The position numbers and the translations under genes were made by a program. This document shows, in pieces, positions 15,087 to 22,674 of a stretch of 64,000 bases of DNA. Below the pieces are notes generated by a model, which saw only the letters and a program-made list of their open reading frames with translations, was not told where the DNA came from and made no database searches. The DNA is from Arthrobacter sp. EPSL27 (lineage in GTDB: Bacteria > Actinomycetota > Actinomycetes > Actinomycetales > Micrococcaceae): positions 1,461,774-1,525,773 of the forward strand of contig NZ_LNUT01000005.1 of assembly GCF_001512305.1 (NCBI RefSeq), written 5' to 3'. Each line of letters opens with the position of its first letter. The first letter of the stretch is position 1.

Positions 15087-16334
15087 CGATGGCGGGGACG
15101 GGACGCGGCGCGCGAAGGCGGGCGCGTGTTCGGGCCGCGGCCCGAAGGCGACGAAGCGCGGGACCACCCTCCCGGCGGCCGGGACGTGCCGGGCCAGGAA
15201 CAGCAGGACGGCCGGCGCCCCGGCCCGCGTGCCGGTCATGATCGGTGCGAACAGCAGCCGGTGCATCACCCGCTGCACGGTCTGCACGACGACAGTGGGC
15301 GGGCGCCGCCGTCGGACGACTTTCGCCAGGTCGGCTCGGGTGACCTGGCCGCGGAGCAACGCCGGGGCCAGGCAGTCCGCGGCGGCCACGGCGTCCTGGA
15401 TTGCCAGGTTGATCCCCACGCCGCCGGCCGGGGACATCGCGTGGGCGGCGTCCCCGATGCAGAGCATCCCGTTGATGTGCCAGCGGCGCAGCCGGTCCAG
15501 GCGCACGTCCAGCCAGTGCAGGTCCTCCAGCGACGTGATGGCATCCACCCGGTCGGTGAGATCAGGGCGGAGTGCCGCGATCCGGCGCCGGAAGCCTTCA
15601 ACGCCCTCGGCCCGGATCCGGGCATCGGTGCCTTTGGGCGCGAGGTAGCCCATTTGGAAGTAGTCGGTGCGGTTGAGCGCCAGCAGTGCCTCGCCGCGGC
15701 CGAACGCCGGCACAATTCCCGCGATCTCACCGCGCTCGGAGGCGAGCCGCGGCAGCCGGAACCACCAGGTGTCGAACGGCACCGGGTACTCTTTCGGGGC
15801 CAGCCCGGCGGCGCTGCGCAGGGCGGAATGGCGCCCGTCCGTCGCGACCACCACGTCCGCCAGGATCTCCCCCGACTCCCCGTCGGCGGTCCGGTAGTGG
15901 ACCCCCCTGACCCGGCCGCCGTTCCGCACCAGCGAGGTGGCCTTGCAGCCCATCCGCAGGCTGAAGCAGGGCTCCTGGGCGGCGGCGTCGGCCAGGAAGT
16001 TGAGGAAATCCCACTGCGGCATCATGGCGACGTAGTTGTACGGCGGGGGCAGCGCATCGAAGTTGCCCATCGTCACGGGCGGACCGCCGGGCACCGGGAA
16101 AGCCACGTTGCTCAGCCGGCTCTGCGGGAGCCGGCGGAACTCCTCGCCCAGGCCCAGCTCGTCGATCAGCCGGATGGTGGAGGCGTGGACGGTGTCCCCG
16201 CGGAAGTCCCGGAAGAAGTCCGCGTGCTTCTCCAGCACCGTGACCTGGACGCCGGCCCGCGCCAGCAGCAGTCCCAGCATCATCCCGGCCGGCCCGCCGC
16301 CGGCCACCACACATCCGGTCTTCTCCATGGCCAT
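15075..16334 (-). CDS. FAD-dependent monooxygenase/oxidoreductase (PHBH/UbiH-like)
   Basis: A 419-residue flavoprotein. The N-terminal FAD motif is VVAGGGPAGMMLGLLLARAG and the second FAD motif is CIGDAAHAMSPAGGVGINLA, with a DG motif (VVATDGRHS) between them. This is the group A flavin hydroxylase layout. A C-terminal Arg/Pro-rich extension follows a hydrophobic stretch (APAVLLFLARHVPAA). It stands alone on the minus strand, convergent with the carrier-protein gene. The substrate cannot be inferred. Start MAMEK; the second ATG (MEK) is equally possible. Confidence 0.82.
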   Translation of the reverse strand: MAMEKTGCVVAGGGPAGMMLGLLLARAGVQVTVLEKHADFFRDFRGDTVHASTIRLIDELGLGEEFRRLPQSRLSNVAFPVPGGPPVTMGNFDALPPPYNYVAMMPQWDFLNFLADAAAQEPCFSLRMGCKATSLVRNGGRVRGVHYRTADGESGEILADVVVATDGRHSALRSAAGLAPKEYPVPFDTWWFRLPRLASERGEIAGIVPAFGRGEALLALNRTDYFQMGYLAPKGTDARIRAEGVEGFRRRIAALRPDLTDRVDAITSLEDLHWLDVRLDRLRRWHINGMLCIGDAAHAMSPAGGVGINLAIQDAVAAADCLAPALLRGQVTRADLAKVVRRRRPPTVVVQTVQRVMHRLLFAPIMTGTRAGAPAVLLFLARHVPAAGRVVPRFVAFGPRPEHAPAFARRVPSPPSIAP

Positions 16335-16450
16335 ACGCTACGCCTGCGGAGGCCGCCCGCGGGAGGGGTTTTGCGCGGCGGTTTCGGCGGCGGGCGGCGG
16401 TTTCGGACAAGCGCGGCGGGGACCCGCGCAACGCCGGCCGACGGACTTAG

Positions 16451-16480
16451 TTGAGCACGGTTGACACTGCTGGCTAGGCT
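16451..16480 (+). promoter_or_regulatory. nadE promoter, probably giving a leaderless mRNA
   Basis: -35 TTGAGC (16451-16456) and -10 TAGGCT (16475-16480) are 18 nt apart. The nadE ATG begins 7 nt after the -10, where transcription should start, and no Shine-Dalgarno sequence is present. Confidence 0.55.
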
Positions 16481-16487
16481 TTGAGTC

Positions 16488-17309
16488 ATGCGTGAACTCC
16501 AGGCGAAGATCATCGAAGAAATGGGCGTCCAGCCCCGGATCGACCCCGCCGAGGAGGTGCGCAAGCGCGTCACGTTCCTGAAGGACTACCTTCTGGCCAC
16601 CCACACCAAGGGCTTTGTCCTCGGAATCTCCGGCGGGCTGGATTCCTCCCTTGCCGGCCGGCTCGCCCAGCTGGCGGTCGAGGAGCTCGCGGCCGACGGC
16701 GTGGACGCCAACTTCGTCGCCGTCCGCCTCCCCTACGGCGTGCAGCACGATGAGCAGGACGCCCAGGCCGCGCTGGACTTCATCCAGGCGAAAACCGAGT
16801 GGACGTTCAACATTTCCGCGGCCGTGGACGGCTTCGAGGACGAGTTCGAAAAGACGGTGGGCAACGGAATCTCCGACTTCCACAAGGGCAACACCAAGGC
16901 CCGCACCCGCATGATTGCGCAGTACGCCCTCGCCGGCGAGCACAACTACCTGGTAATCGGCACCGACCACGGCGCGGAATCCGTCACCGGGTTCTTCACC
17001 AAGTTCGGTGACGGCGGCGCGGACATCCTGCCGCTGTTCGGGCTCAACAAACGCCAGAACCGGGCCCTGCTCGCCGAACTCGGCGCCCCGGCCCGCGTCT
17101 GGCAGAAGGTCCCGACGGCGGACCTCCTGGACGGCCAGCCCGGCCGCACCGACGAGGACGAGCTGGGCCTGACATACGACCAGATCGACGACTACCTCGA
17201 GGGCCGCGAGGTCCCGGACGCCGTGGCCGAATCCATCGAGCAGAAGTACCTCCGCACCCGGCACAAGCGCACCGTCCCGGTCACCATCTTCGACACCTGG
17301 TGGAAGTAG
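16488..17309 (+). CDS. nadE: NH3-dependent NAD+ synthetase
   Basis: A 273-residue cytosolic enzyme that amidates nicotinic acid adenine dinucleotide to NAD+ with ATP and ammonia. The PP-loop is GISGGLDSS (about residues 46-54). GTDHGAESVTGFFTKFGDGGADILPL and the C-terminal KRTVPVTIFDTWWK are family hallmarks. The length matches the short, ammonia-dependent class: there is no glutaminase domain. The gene is monocistronic by context, with hairpin-rich DNA after the stop. Confidence 0.95.
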   Translation: MRELQAKIIEEMGVQPRIDPAEEVRKRVTFLKDYLLATHTKGFVLGISGGLDSSLAGRLAQLAVEELAADGVDANFVAVRLPYGVQHDEQDAQAALDFIQAKTEWTFNISAAVDGFEDEFEKTVGNGISDFHKGNTKARTRMIAQYALAGEHNYLVIGTDHGAESVTGFFTKFGDGGADILPLFGLNKRQNRALLAELGAPARVWQKVPTADLLDGQPGRTDEDELGLTYDQIDDYLEGREVPDAVAESIEQKYLRTRHKRTVPVTIFDTWWK

Positions 17310-17316
17310 CCGGCGC

Positions 17317-17392
17317 TCCGGGGGCACATTGAGCCCCGCACGGCCTTCCCAGGCAGCGCAGCCCGGCGTGTCCGTGGCAAAGTGCCCCCGGA
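17317..17392. repeat. inverted repeat downstream of nadE
   Basis: TCCGGGGGCACATT (17317-17330) pairs with AAAGTGCCCCCGGA (17379-17392) with one mismatch, across a 48-nt loop. It starts 8 nt after the nadE stop. It is the first of two adjacent stem structures in this convergent gap. Confidence 0.6.
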
Positions 17393-17399
17393 CCGCCGT

Positions 17400-17456
17400 C
17401 GAGGTGGCACTTAACGCCCATGTCCCGCGGGAACATGGGCGTTAACTGCCACCTCG
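17400..17456. terminator. strong hairpin between nadE and iclR-type gene
   Basis: 24-nt arms, left beginning CGAGGTGGCACTTAACGCCC (17400-17423) and right 17433-17456, pair with a single C-C mismatch and a 9-nt loop. It lies 7 nt past the stop of the minus-strand regulator. It probably terminates both convergent transcripts, although no T-run is visible, and it resembles a dispersed palindromic repeat. Confidence 0.65.
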
Positions 17457-17463
17457 CGGGGTA

Positions 17464-18237
17464 CTAGCGGCCCTGCAGCAGCGTGGAGATCCGGTGCGCT
17501 TCCTCCATGAGCAGGCGGCCGAGTGTCTCCTGCCGTTCCCCCTTGAAGCGCGGTTCAATCCCGGTCAGCGACAGCGCCCACGCGGGGCGGCCGCGCTGGT
17601 CGAAGACGGCGGCCCCCATCCCCCAGCTGCCCTCCAGCACCAGGCCCGGGTTCACCGAATAGCCGGCCTGCCGCGTCGCGGCCAGGTTGGCCCGGACCAG
17701 CGGCACGGTGTGGGCCGCCGCGAAGGAACCCGCGTGCGCTTCCCAGTCCGCCAGCAGCTCCTCCTGTTCCGCCGCGGGCAGGAACGCCATGATGGCGGTC
17801 CCCGCGGACGCCACGCCGAGCGGGAAGCGGACACCCTCGTGCAGCACAAAGGACCGCACCGGGAAGCTCCCCTCCTCGCGGAGCAGGCATACCGTTTCCG
17901 CGCCGCGCCGGATGGAGAAGAACGCGCTTTCGCCGGTTTCCTCGGCCAGCCGGCGCAGGCTCGGCCGGGCGATGTCCTCCAGCGGGAAACGCGCCGAGGC
18001 CACGGAGCCCATCAGCAGGATCTCCGGCCCCAGCACCCAGTTGCCGCTCTGCCGGTCCTGGTCCAGCAGCCCCTCGGCGGCGAGCGAGGACAGCAGCCGG
18101 TGCACGGTGGGGCGGGTCAGCCCGGATTCCCGCACCAGTTCCACCAGCGGGGACCCCGCAGGCGTCCGCCCGACGATGCGCAGCAGCGACGCGACGCGGC
18201 TGACCACCTGTGCGCCCGGGACCGGTGTTGAACTCAT
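17464..18237 (-). CDS. IclR-family transcriptional regulator
   Basis: A 257-residue regulator starting at ATG 18237 with GAGGGG upstream. The N-terminal winged helix is at about residues 12-70 (PLVELVRESGLTRPTVHRLLSSLAAEGLL). The IclR effector domain follows (about 80-250, SVASARFPLEDIARPSLRRLAEETGES). It is divergent from the CoA-transferase/thiolase genes, and palindromes with TCCA/TGGA arms lie between them. It is therefore the likely local regulator, functionally similar to PcaR-type IclR proteins. Confidence 0.88.
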   Translation of the reverse strand: MSSTPVPGAQVVSRVASLLRIVGRTPAGSPLVELVRESGLTRPTVHRLLSSLAAEGLLDQDRQSGNWVLGPEILLMGSVASARFPLEDIARPSLRRLAEETGESAFFSIRRGAETVCLLREEGSFPVRSFVLHEGVRFPLGVASAGTAIMAFLPAAEQEELLADWEAHAGSFAAAHTVPLVRANLAATRQAGYSVNPGLVLEGSWGMGAAVFDQRGRPAWALSLTGIEPRFKGERQETLGRLLMEEAHRISTLLQGR

Positions 18238-18273
18238 GTTACCCCTCGAAAGTGCCGCATACCCCGTCAAAGT

Positions 18274-18288
18274 ATCCATAATGTGGAT
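18274..18288. promoter_or_regulatory. IclR operator candidate 1
   Basis: ATCCA-TAATG-TGGAT, a 15-bp palindrome, lies 37 bp upstream of the IclR start and shares the TCCA/TGGA half-sites with site 2. Confidence 0.55.
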
Positions 18289-18346
18289 GCTCTCAACCCT
18301 AGCGTCCACACTGTAAAAATGGCACCCAAAGAGCCGGAAACACCCG

Positions 18347-18376
18347 TTGACAGCCTCCAATTTAGCCCCGTAGGCT
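18347..18376 (+). promoter_or_regulatory. promoter of the scoA-scoB-thiolase operon
   Basis: -35 TTGACA (18347-18352) and -10 TAGGCT (18371-18376) are separated by 18 nt. The predicted start is near 18383, just ahead of operator 2. Confidence 0.6.
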
Positions 18377-18394
18377 CCTTCAGCAGGGAGCCGG

Positions 18395-18407
18395 TCCACA
18401 AAGTGGA
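18395..18407. promoter_or_regulatory. IclR operator candidate 2
   Basis: TCCAC-AAA-GTGGA is a perfect palindrome about 12 nt downstream of the predicted transcription start. That position suits repression of the CoA-transferase operon. A single half-site, GTCCACA, also occurs at 18304-18310. Confidence 0.55.
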
Positions 18408-18448
18408 TTGCCAGCCGGACAGCAAGAAGAGCTCAATGAGGAGATGCA

Positions 18449-19195
18449 ATGTCAAAGGTGAAATCCGGAGCGGCGGCCGCGCTGCAGGACGTACTGCGGG
18501 ACGGGATGACGCTCGCCGTCGGAGGTTTTGGCCTCAGCGGCATCCCGGCTGACCTGATCGAGGCCGTCCGCGATTCCGGCGTCAAGGACCTCACGGTGGT
18601 GTCCAACAACATGGGCGTCGACGGGAAGGGGCTCGGCGTTCTCATTGAAGGCGGCCAGGTCCGCAAGGTCATCGCTTCCTACGTGGGCGAAAACAAGCTC
18701 TTCGCCGAGCAGTACCTCGCCGGCAACCTCGAGGTCGAGTTCACCCCGCAGGGCACCCTGGCCGAGCGCCTCCGCGCCGGCGGCGCCGGCATCCCGGCGT
18801 TCTACACCAAGACCGGCGTCGGCACCCTCGTCGCCGAAGGCAAGCCGCTGGCGGAGTTCGACGGCGAGACGTACGTCCAGGAGCGCGCCATCAAGGCCGA
18901 CGTCGCTTTGGTGCATGCCCACACCGCCGACACCGACGGCAACCTGATCTACCGCTACACCGCGCAGAACTTCAACCCCGTGGTCGCCACCGCCGGCGCC
19001 GTGACCGTCGCTGAGGCAGAGGTGATTGTGGAGCCCGGGCAGCTGGACCCCAACCACATTGTCACCCCGGGCGTTTTCGTCCAGCGCCTGGTGCAGGCCA
19101 GTAGCCGGGTCAAGGACATCGAACAGCGGACGGTCCGTCCCCGCGCGGCAGCCGCTGAGGCTGCTGACACTGCCGCATCCGCCGTCACCGTCTAA
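18449..19195 (+). CDS. 3-oxoacid CoA-transferase subunit A
   Basis: A 248-residue class I CoA-transferase alpha subunit that moves CoA from succinyl-CoA to a 3-oxoacid. The glycine-rich VGGFGLSGIPADLIEA motif is near residues 24-39, and SYVGENKLFAEQYLAGNLEVE is typical of SCOT/ScoA. It pairs with the B subunit 43 nt downstream. Acetoacetate (ScoA) and 3-oxoadipate (PcaI) are both possible; the IclR regulator and thiolase neighbours fit either. The C-terminal 25 residues are an Ala-rich tail. Confidence 0.85.
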   Translation: MSKVKSGAAAALQDVLRDGMTLAVGGFGLSGIPADLIEAVRDSGVKDLTVVSNNMGVDGKGLGVLIEGGQVRKVIASYVGENKLFAEQYLAGNLEVEFTPQGTLAERLRAGGAGIPAFYTKTGVGTLVAEGKPLAEFDGETYVQERAIKADVALVHAHTADTDGNLIYRYTAQNFNPVVATAGAVTVAEAEVIVEPGQLDPNHIVTPGVFVQRLVQASSRVKDIEQRTVRPRAAAAEAADTAASAVTV

Positions 19196-19238
19196 TCCGG
19201 CCTGAGCGCCGCCACCACCACTTTTCAGGAGAAACACC

Positions 19239-19952
19239 ATGGCTTGGACCCGGAATGAAATGGCCGCCATCGCGGCCGAAGAACTCAACGACGGCGATTA
19301 CGTCAACCTCGGCATCGGCATCCCCACGCTGGTCGCCAACAACCTGCGCGACGGCGTGCGCGTCGTCCTGCAGAGCGAAAACGGCCTGCTCGGCATGGGC
19401 CCGTTCCCCTACGAGGGCGAGGAGGACGCAGACCTCATCAACGCCGGCAAGCAGACCGTCACGGTCCTGCCCGGCGGCAGCATCTTCGACTCGGCCACGT
19501 CCTTCGGCATGATCCGCGGCGGGCACGTGAAGGTTGCCATCCTGGGCGCCATGCAGGTCTCCGGCAACGGTGACCTCGCCAACTGGACTATCCCCGGCAA
19601 GATGGTCAAGGGCATGGGCGGCGCCATGGACCTGGTGGCCGGGACCCCGCGCGTCGTGGTCCTCACCGAGCACAACGCCAAGGACGGCACCGCCAAGATC
19701 GTCAAGGAATGCACCCTGCCGCTGACCGGGCTGAGCTGCGTGGACCGCATCATCAGCGACCTTGCCGTGTTTGACCTGGACAAGCCTGAACAAGAAACAG
19801 GCGGCGTCCGGCGGCTGACGCTGACCCGGCTCGCCCCGGGCGTCACCGTGGAGGAGATCCGCGAAAAGACCGAAGCGGAGTTCGACGTCGCCCTCGGCAA
19901 CGACGCAGCCCCCGCCCTGGAAGGCAGCACACTCGAAGGGGCCAGCGCATGA
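19239..19952 (+). CDS. 3-oxoacid CoA-transferase subunit B
   Basis: A 237-residue beta subunit carrying the catalytic Glu in LQSENGLLGMGP (about residues 46-57), to which CoA is transiently linked. LPGGSIFDSATSFGMIRGGH is also family-typical. Start ATG follows AGGAG. The stop overlaps the thiolase ATG (ATGA), so the products are made together. Confidence 0.88.
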   Translation: MAWTRNEMAAIAAEELNDGDYVNLGIGIPTLVANNLRDGVRVVLQSENGLLGMGPFPYEGEEDADLINAGKQTVTVLPGGSIFDSATSFGMIRGGHVKVAILGAMQVSGNGDLANWTIPGKMVKGMGGAMDLVAGTPRVVVLTEHNAKDGTAKIVKECTLPLTGLSCVDRIISDLAVFDLDKPEQETGGVRRLTLTRLAPGVTVEEIREKTEAEFDVALGNDAAPALEGSTLEGASA

Positions 19953-21145
19953 GCCTCAAGGAACAGTTCGGCAAGGATGTCCTGCTGACCGGCTGGGGCC
20001 ACAGCCGCTTCGGCAAACTCACGGAAGAGACCCTGGAATCCCTGATCGTGCAGGTGGCCACGGAGGCCATCGGCAACGCCGGGATCGAGCCAGGCCAGAT
20101 CGACGAGATTTACCTCGGCCAGTTCAACTCCGGCATGATGCCGCTGGCGTTCCCGTCCTCACTGGCCCTGCAGGTCTCGGACCAGCTGGCCAACGTCCCG
20201 TCCACCCGCGTGGAGAACGCGTGCGCCTCAGGCTCGGCCGCCTTCCAGCAGGGCACCAAGTCGCTGCTGGCCGGCACCGCCAAGACCGTCCTGGTCATCG
20301 GCGCGGAGAAGATGACCCAGGCCGGGGCCGACGTCGTGGGCGCGGCCCTGCTGGGCGCCGACTACGACATGGCCGGCAAGGCCTCCACCACCGGTTTCAC
20401 GGGCCTCTTCGCCGAGGTCGCCAAGCACTACGAGAAGCGCTACGGCGCCGCAGCCGGGAACCTGTCCGACGTGCTGGGCAGCATCGCGGCGAAGAACCAC
20501 CGCAACGGGGTGGACAACCCCTACGCCCAGCTCCGCAAGGACCTCGGCGAGGAATTCTGCCAGACGGTCTCGGACAAGAACCCGATGGTCGCCGACCCGC
20601 TGCGCCGCACCGACTGCTCGCCCGTGTCCGACGGCGCCGCGGCCGTGGTGCTGTCCGTCTCGCCGACCGGGGGTTCCACTGCGCCGGTCCGGCTTGCCGG
20701 CTTCGGCCAGGCCAACGATTTCTTCCCCACCGAGCGCCGCGACCCCACAGCGTTCGCCGCGACCAGGGCCTCCTGGCAGCGCGCGCTGGCGATGGCCGGC
20801 GTCGGGCTGGAGGACCTGGACTTCGCCGAGGTGCACGACTGCTTCACCATCGCCGAACTGCTCATGTACGAAGCCATGGGGCTGACCGAGCCGGGGCAGG
20901 GGGCGCGCGCTGTTCGGGAAGGCTGGGTCTTCAAGGACGGCAAACTGCCCGTCAACGTCTCCGGCGGGCTCAAGGCCAAGGGCCACCCCGTCGGCGCCAC
21001 CGGCGTCTCCCAGCACGTCATCACGGCGATGCAGCTCACCGGCACCGCCGGCGACATGCAGCTGCCCACGGCCCGCCGGGCCGCCGTCCAGAACATGGGC
21101 GGGGTGGGCATCGCCAACTACGTCAGCGTCCTCGAAGCGGCCTAG
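19949..21145 (+). CDS. thiolase, SCP-x-like subfamily
   Basis: A 398-residue thiolase-fold enzyme. The nucleophile Cys is in VENACASGSAAF (about residue 91). A His/Cys pair is in EVHDCFTIAE, and the C-terminal GHPVGATG loop is present. The second Cys of biosynthetic thiolases (CxG near the end) is missing: the end reads AVQNMGGVGIANYVSVL. That pattern belongs to the SCP-x/lipid-transfer-type thiolases, not classic PcaF/AtoB. It may cleave the 3-oxoacyl-CoA produced by the upstream transferase. Confidence 0.8.
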   Translation: MSLKEQFGKDVLLTGWGHSRFGKLTEETLESLIVQVATEAIGNAGIEPGQIDEIYLGQFNSGMMPLAFPSSLALQVSDQLANVPSTRVENACASGSAAFQQGTKSLLAGTAKTVLVIGAEKMTQAGADVVGAALLGADYDMAGKASTTGFTGLFAEVAKHYEKRYGAAAGNLSDVLGSIAAKNHRNGVDNPYAQLRKDLGEEFCQTVSDKNPMVADPLRRTDCSPVSDGAAAVVLSVSPTGGSTAPVRLAGFGQANDFFPTERRDPTAFAATRASWQRALAMAGVGLEDLDFAEVHDCFTIAELLMYEAMGLTEPGQGARAVREGWVFKDGKLPVNVSGGLKAKGHPVGATGVSQHVITAMQLTGTAGDMQLPTARRAAVQNMGGVGIANYVSVLEAA

Positions 21146-21160
21146 AAGCAGCCCGCCGAT

Positions 21161-21367
21161 ATGGTCTGGGTGACCAACTGGCTCGGCTTGGCGGCCGGCG
21201 CACCCGTCACGGTGCGCCGGCCCGGCCGTGAACCGGCCGTGGCGTCAGTTGAGCTGGCAACCCCGGACGGACAGATTCTCTGGGTCCGGTACTGGTTCAC
21301 GGCCGACCGCGCCATGCTCCACAAAGCCGACGGAACCGAAGTCTGGTGCGAGGCGGACATTGCCTGA
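21161..21367 (+). CDS. small hypothetical protein
   Basis: A 68-residue frame starting at ATG 21161, 15 nt after the thiolase stop (MVWVTNWLGLAAGAPVTV, later LWVRYWFTADRAML). It contains four Trp and reads as a compact beta-rich domain; no clear Shine-Dalgarno sequence is seen. Its last codons contain the GAGG that would serve the TTG start of the PucR gene, which it overlaps by 8 nt. It may be a real coupled protein or a chance frame. Confidence 0.45.
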   Translation: MVWVTNWLGLAAGAPVTVRRPGREPAVASVELATPDGQILWVRYWFTADRAMLHKADGTEVWCEADIA

Positions 21368-22505
21368 ATCAAGCATCGAAGATGTCGCCGACCTGTTGTT
21401 CCAAGACCTCCAGTACCTCAAGGCCACCAGCGTTCAACGGTGCCTCGACGAGGTCCCCGGCTACCGGGGCGTGGCAGAGACGGACATCAGCTCCTCCGTG
21501 GAGCAGAACCTGCGGATGGCCATCCACGCAGTGAAGTCGGGAATGGTGCCCGCGTCCTCGGACCTCGCACCGGAAGCCCGGGTGGCCCAAGTCCGCTTCC
21601 ATCAAGGACTGCGCATCGAGGATGTCCTGCGGGGATACCGGCTGTCCATGGCCGTGATCCAGGACCGTTTCCTCGATATAGCCCACGATGTGGGCCTTGG
21701 CGACCGGGAAATCCTTGCGGCGCACCGGGTCCTGTGGGGCGTCAGTGACTCGTATACCGCAGCGCTGGTCCATTCCTACCGCGAATCCAGCGTCCAGCAG
21801 GCCGTGCGGGACCACGAGCTCCGCCAGGAGTATCTGCGCGCTGTGCTGTCGGGATCGCTCGCCGGCTCGGAGCTGGGCACGCGCTCGGCGGACTTCGGCA
21901 TCGATCCCCAACGCGCCTTCCACGCTGTGCACGCCCGGGCCCGGCAGGGTGTGTCACCCGATGAACTGCTGCGCACCCTGGCGGCCCAGATGCCGACCGG
22001 CGACGGCGTGCTGACCGTACGGGCCGGCGACGTCCTCGGCTTCGCAGCCGGGGTGCCTGAACTGCCAGGGAACAACGCCACCGTCGCGCTGGGCCCGGCC
22101 CTTCCGCTCGCGGAACTGCCGCGGTCCAAGGCGGGCGCCGACCGGGTCTTCGATGCCGCCTGGAAACGGATGTCCGGCGGCGTCTTTTCCCTGGAGGACC
22201 TCACCTGGCGGACCGCCGCCCGCGACCCGGATGTCACGGCGGTGCTGCGCCGGCGCTACCTGGCGCCCTTCGCCGCAGACGCCGAGTTCGGCCGGATCGT
22301 GCTGGAATCGGTCCGCAGCTACCTGGCCCATGACCGCCGGATCTCGGCCGCAGCCAAGGCCATGTCAGTGCACGAAAACACCCTGCGGTACCGCCTGCAG
22401 AAATTCGAGCAGGCCACCGGGGCGCGCCTGGACGCCACCAACACCATCGTGGAACTCAGCTGGGCCTTCGAGGCGTGCCAGGACGGCACGCCGGAGCCGT
22501 TGTAG
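21360..22505 (+). CDS. PucR/CdaR-type transcriptional regulator
   Basis: A 381-residue regulator if started at TTG 21360 (LPESSIEDVADLLFQDLQYL), 9 nt after GAGG. The frame is open further upstream, but that part is Arg/Pro/Ser-rich and out of character. The middle is a helical and GGDEF-like sensory region. The C-terminal HTH_30 is near residues 330-370 (VRSYLAHDRRISAAAKAMSVHENTLRYRLQKFEQATG). It probably activates the downstream transporter/ligase/SDR genes; the effector is unknown. Confidence 0.8.
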   Translation: MPESSIEDVADLLFQDLQYLKATSVQRCLDEVPGYRGVAETDISSSVEQNLRMAIHAVKSGMVPASSDLAPEARVAQVRFHQGLRIEDVLRGYRLSMAVIQDRFLDIAHDVGLGDREILAAHRVLWGVSDSYTAALVHSYRESSVQQAVRDHELRQEYLRAVLSGSLAGSELGTRSADFGIDPQRAFHAVHARARQGVSPDELLRTLAAQMPTGDGVLTVRAGDVLGFAAGVPELPGNNATVALGPALPLAELPRSKAGADRVFDAAWKRMSGGVFSLEDLTWRTAARDPDVTAVLRRRYLAPFAADAEFGRIVLESVRSYLAHDRRISAAAKAMSVHENTLRYRLQKFEQATGARLDATNTIVELSWAFEACQDGTPEPL

Positions 22506-22573
22506 GAATCCACAACCGCCGTCTGCGTCCCTTTGAGCTGGCTCCATAGTCCGGGCACCAGGGCCTCCGTAAC

Positions 22574-22589
22574 GTGGTTTGCATCACAG
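22574..22589. promoter_or_regulatory. CRP/GlxR-like site upstream of MHS transporter
   Basis: CGTGG-TTTGCA-TCACA matches TGTGA-N6-TCACA at eight of ten defined bases, 85 bp upstream of the transporter ATG at 22675. Confidence 0.35.
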
Positions 22590-22674
22590 CCGGATGATCT
22601 GCTGACCCGTGACCTGACCGTCCGGACGTCGCACCCTTGATCGTCCGGGACCATCGGATCTGGGAGCCAACCGG

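Noticed and set aside
16461..16480. TTGACA at 16461 as the nadE -35
   Set aside because: It is only 8 nt from the TAGGCT -10. TTGAGC at 16451 gives a normal 18-nt spacing.
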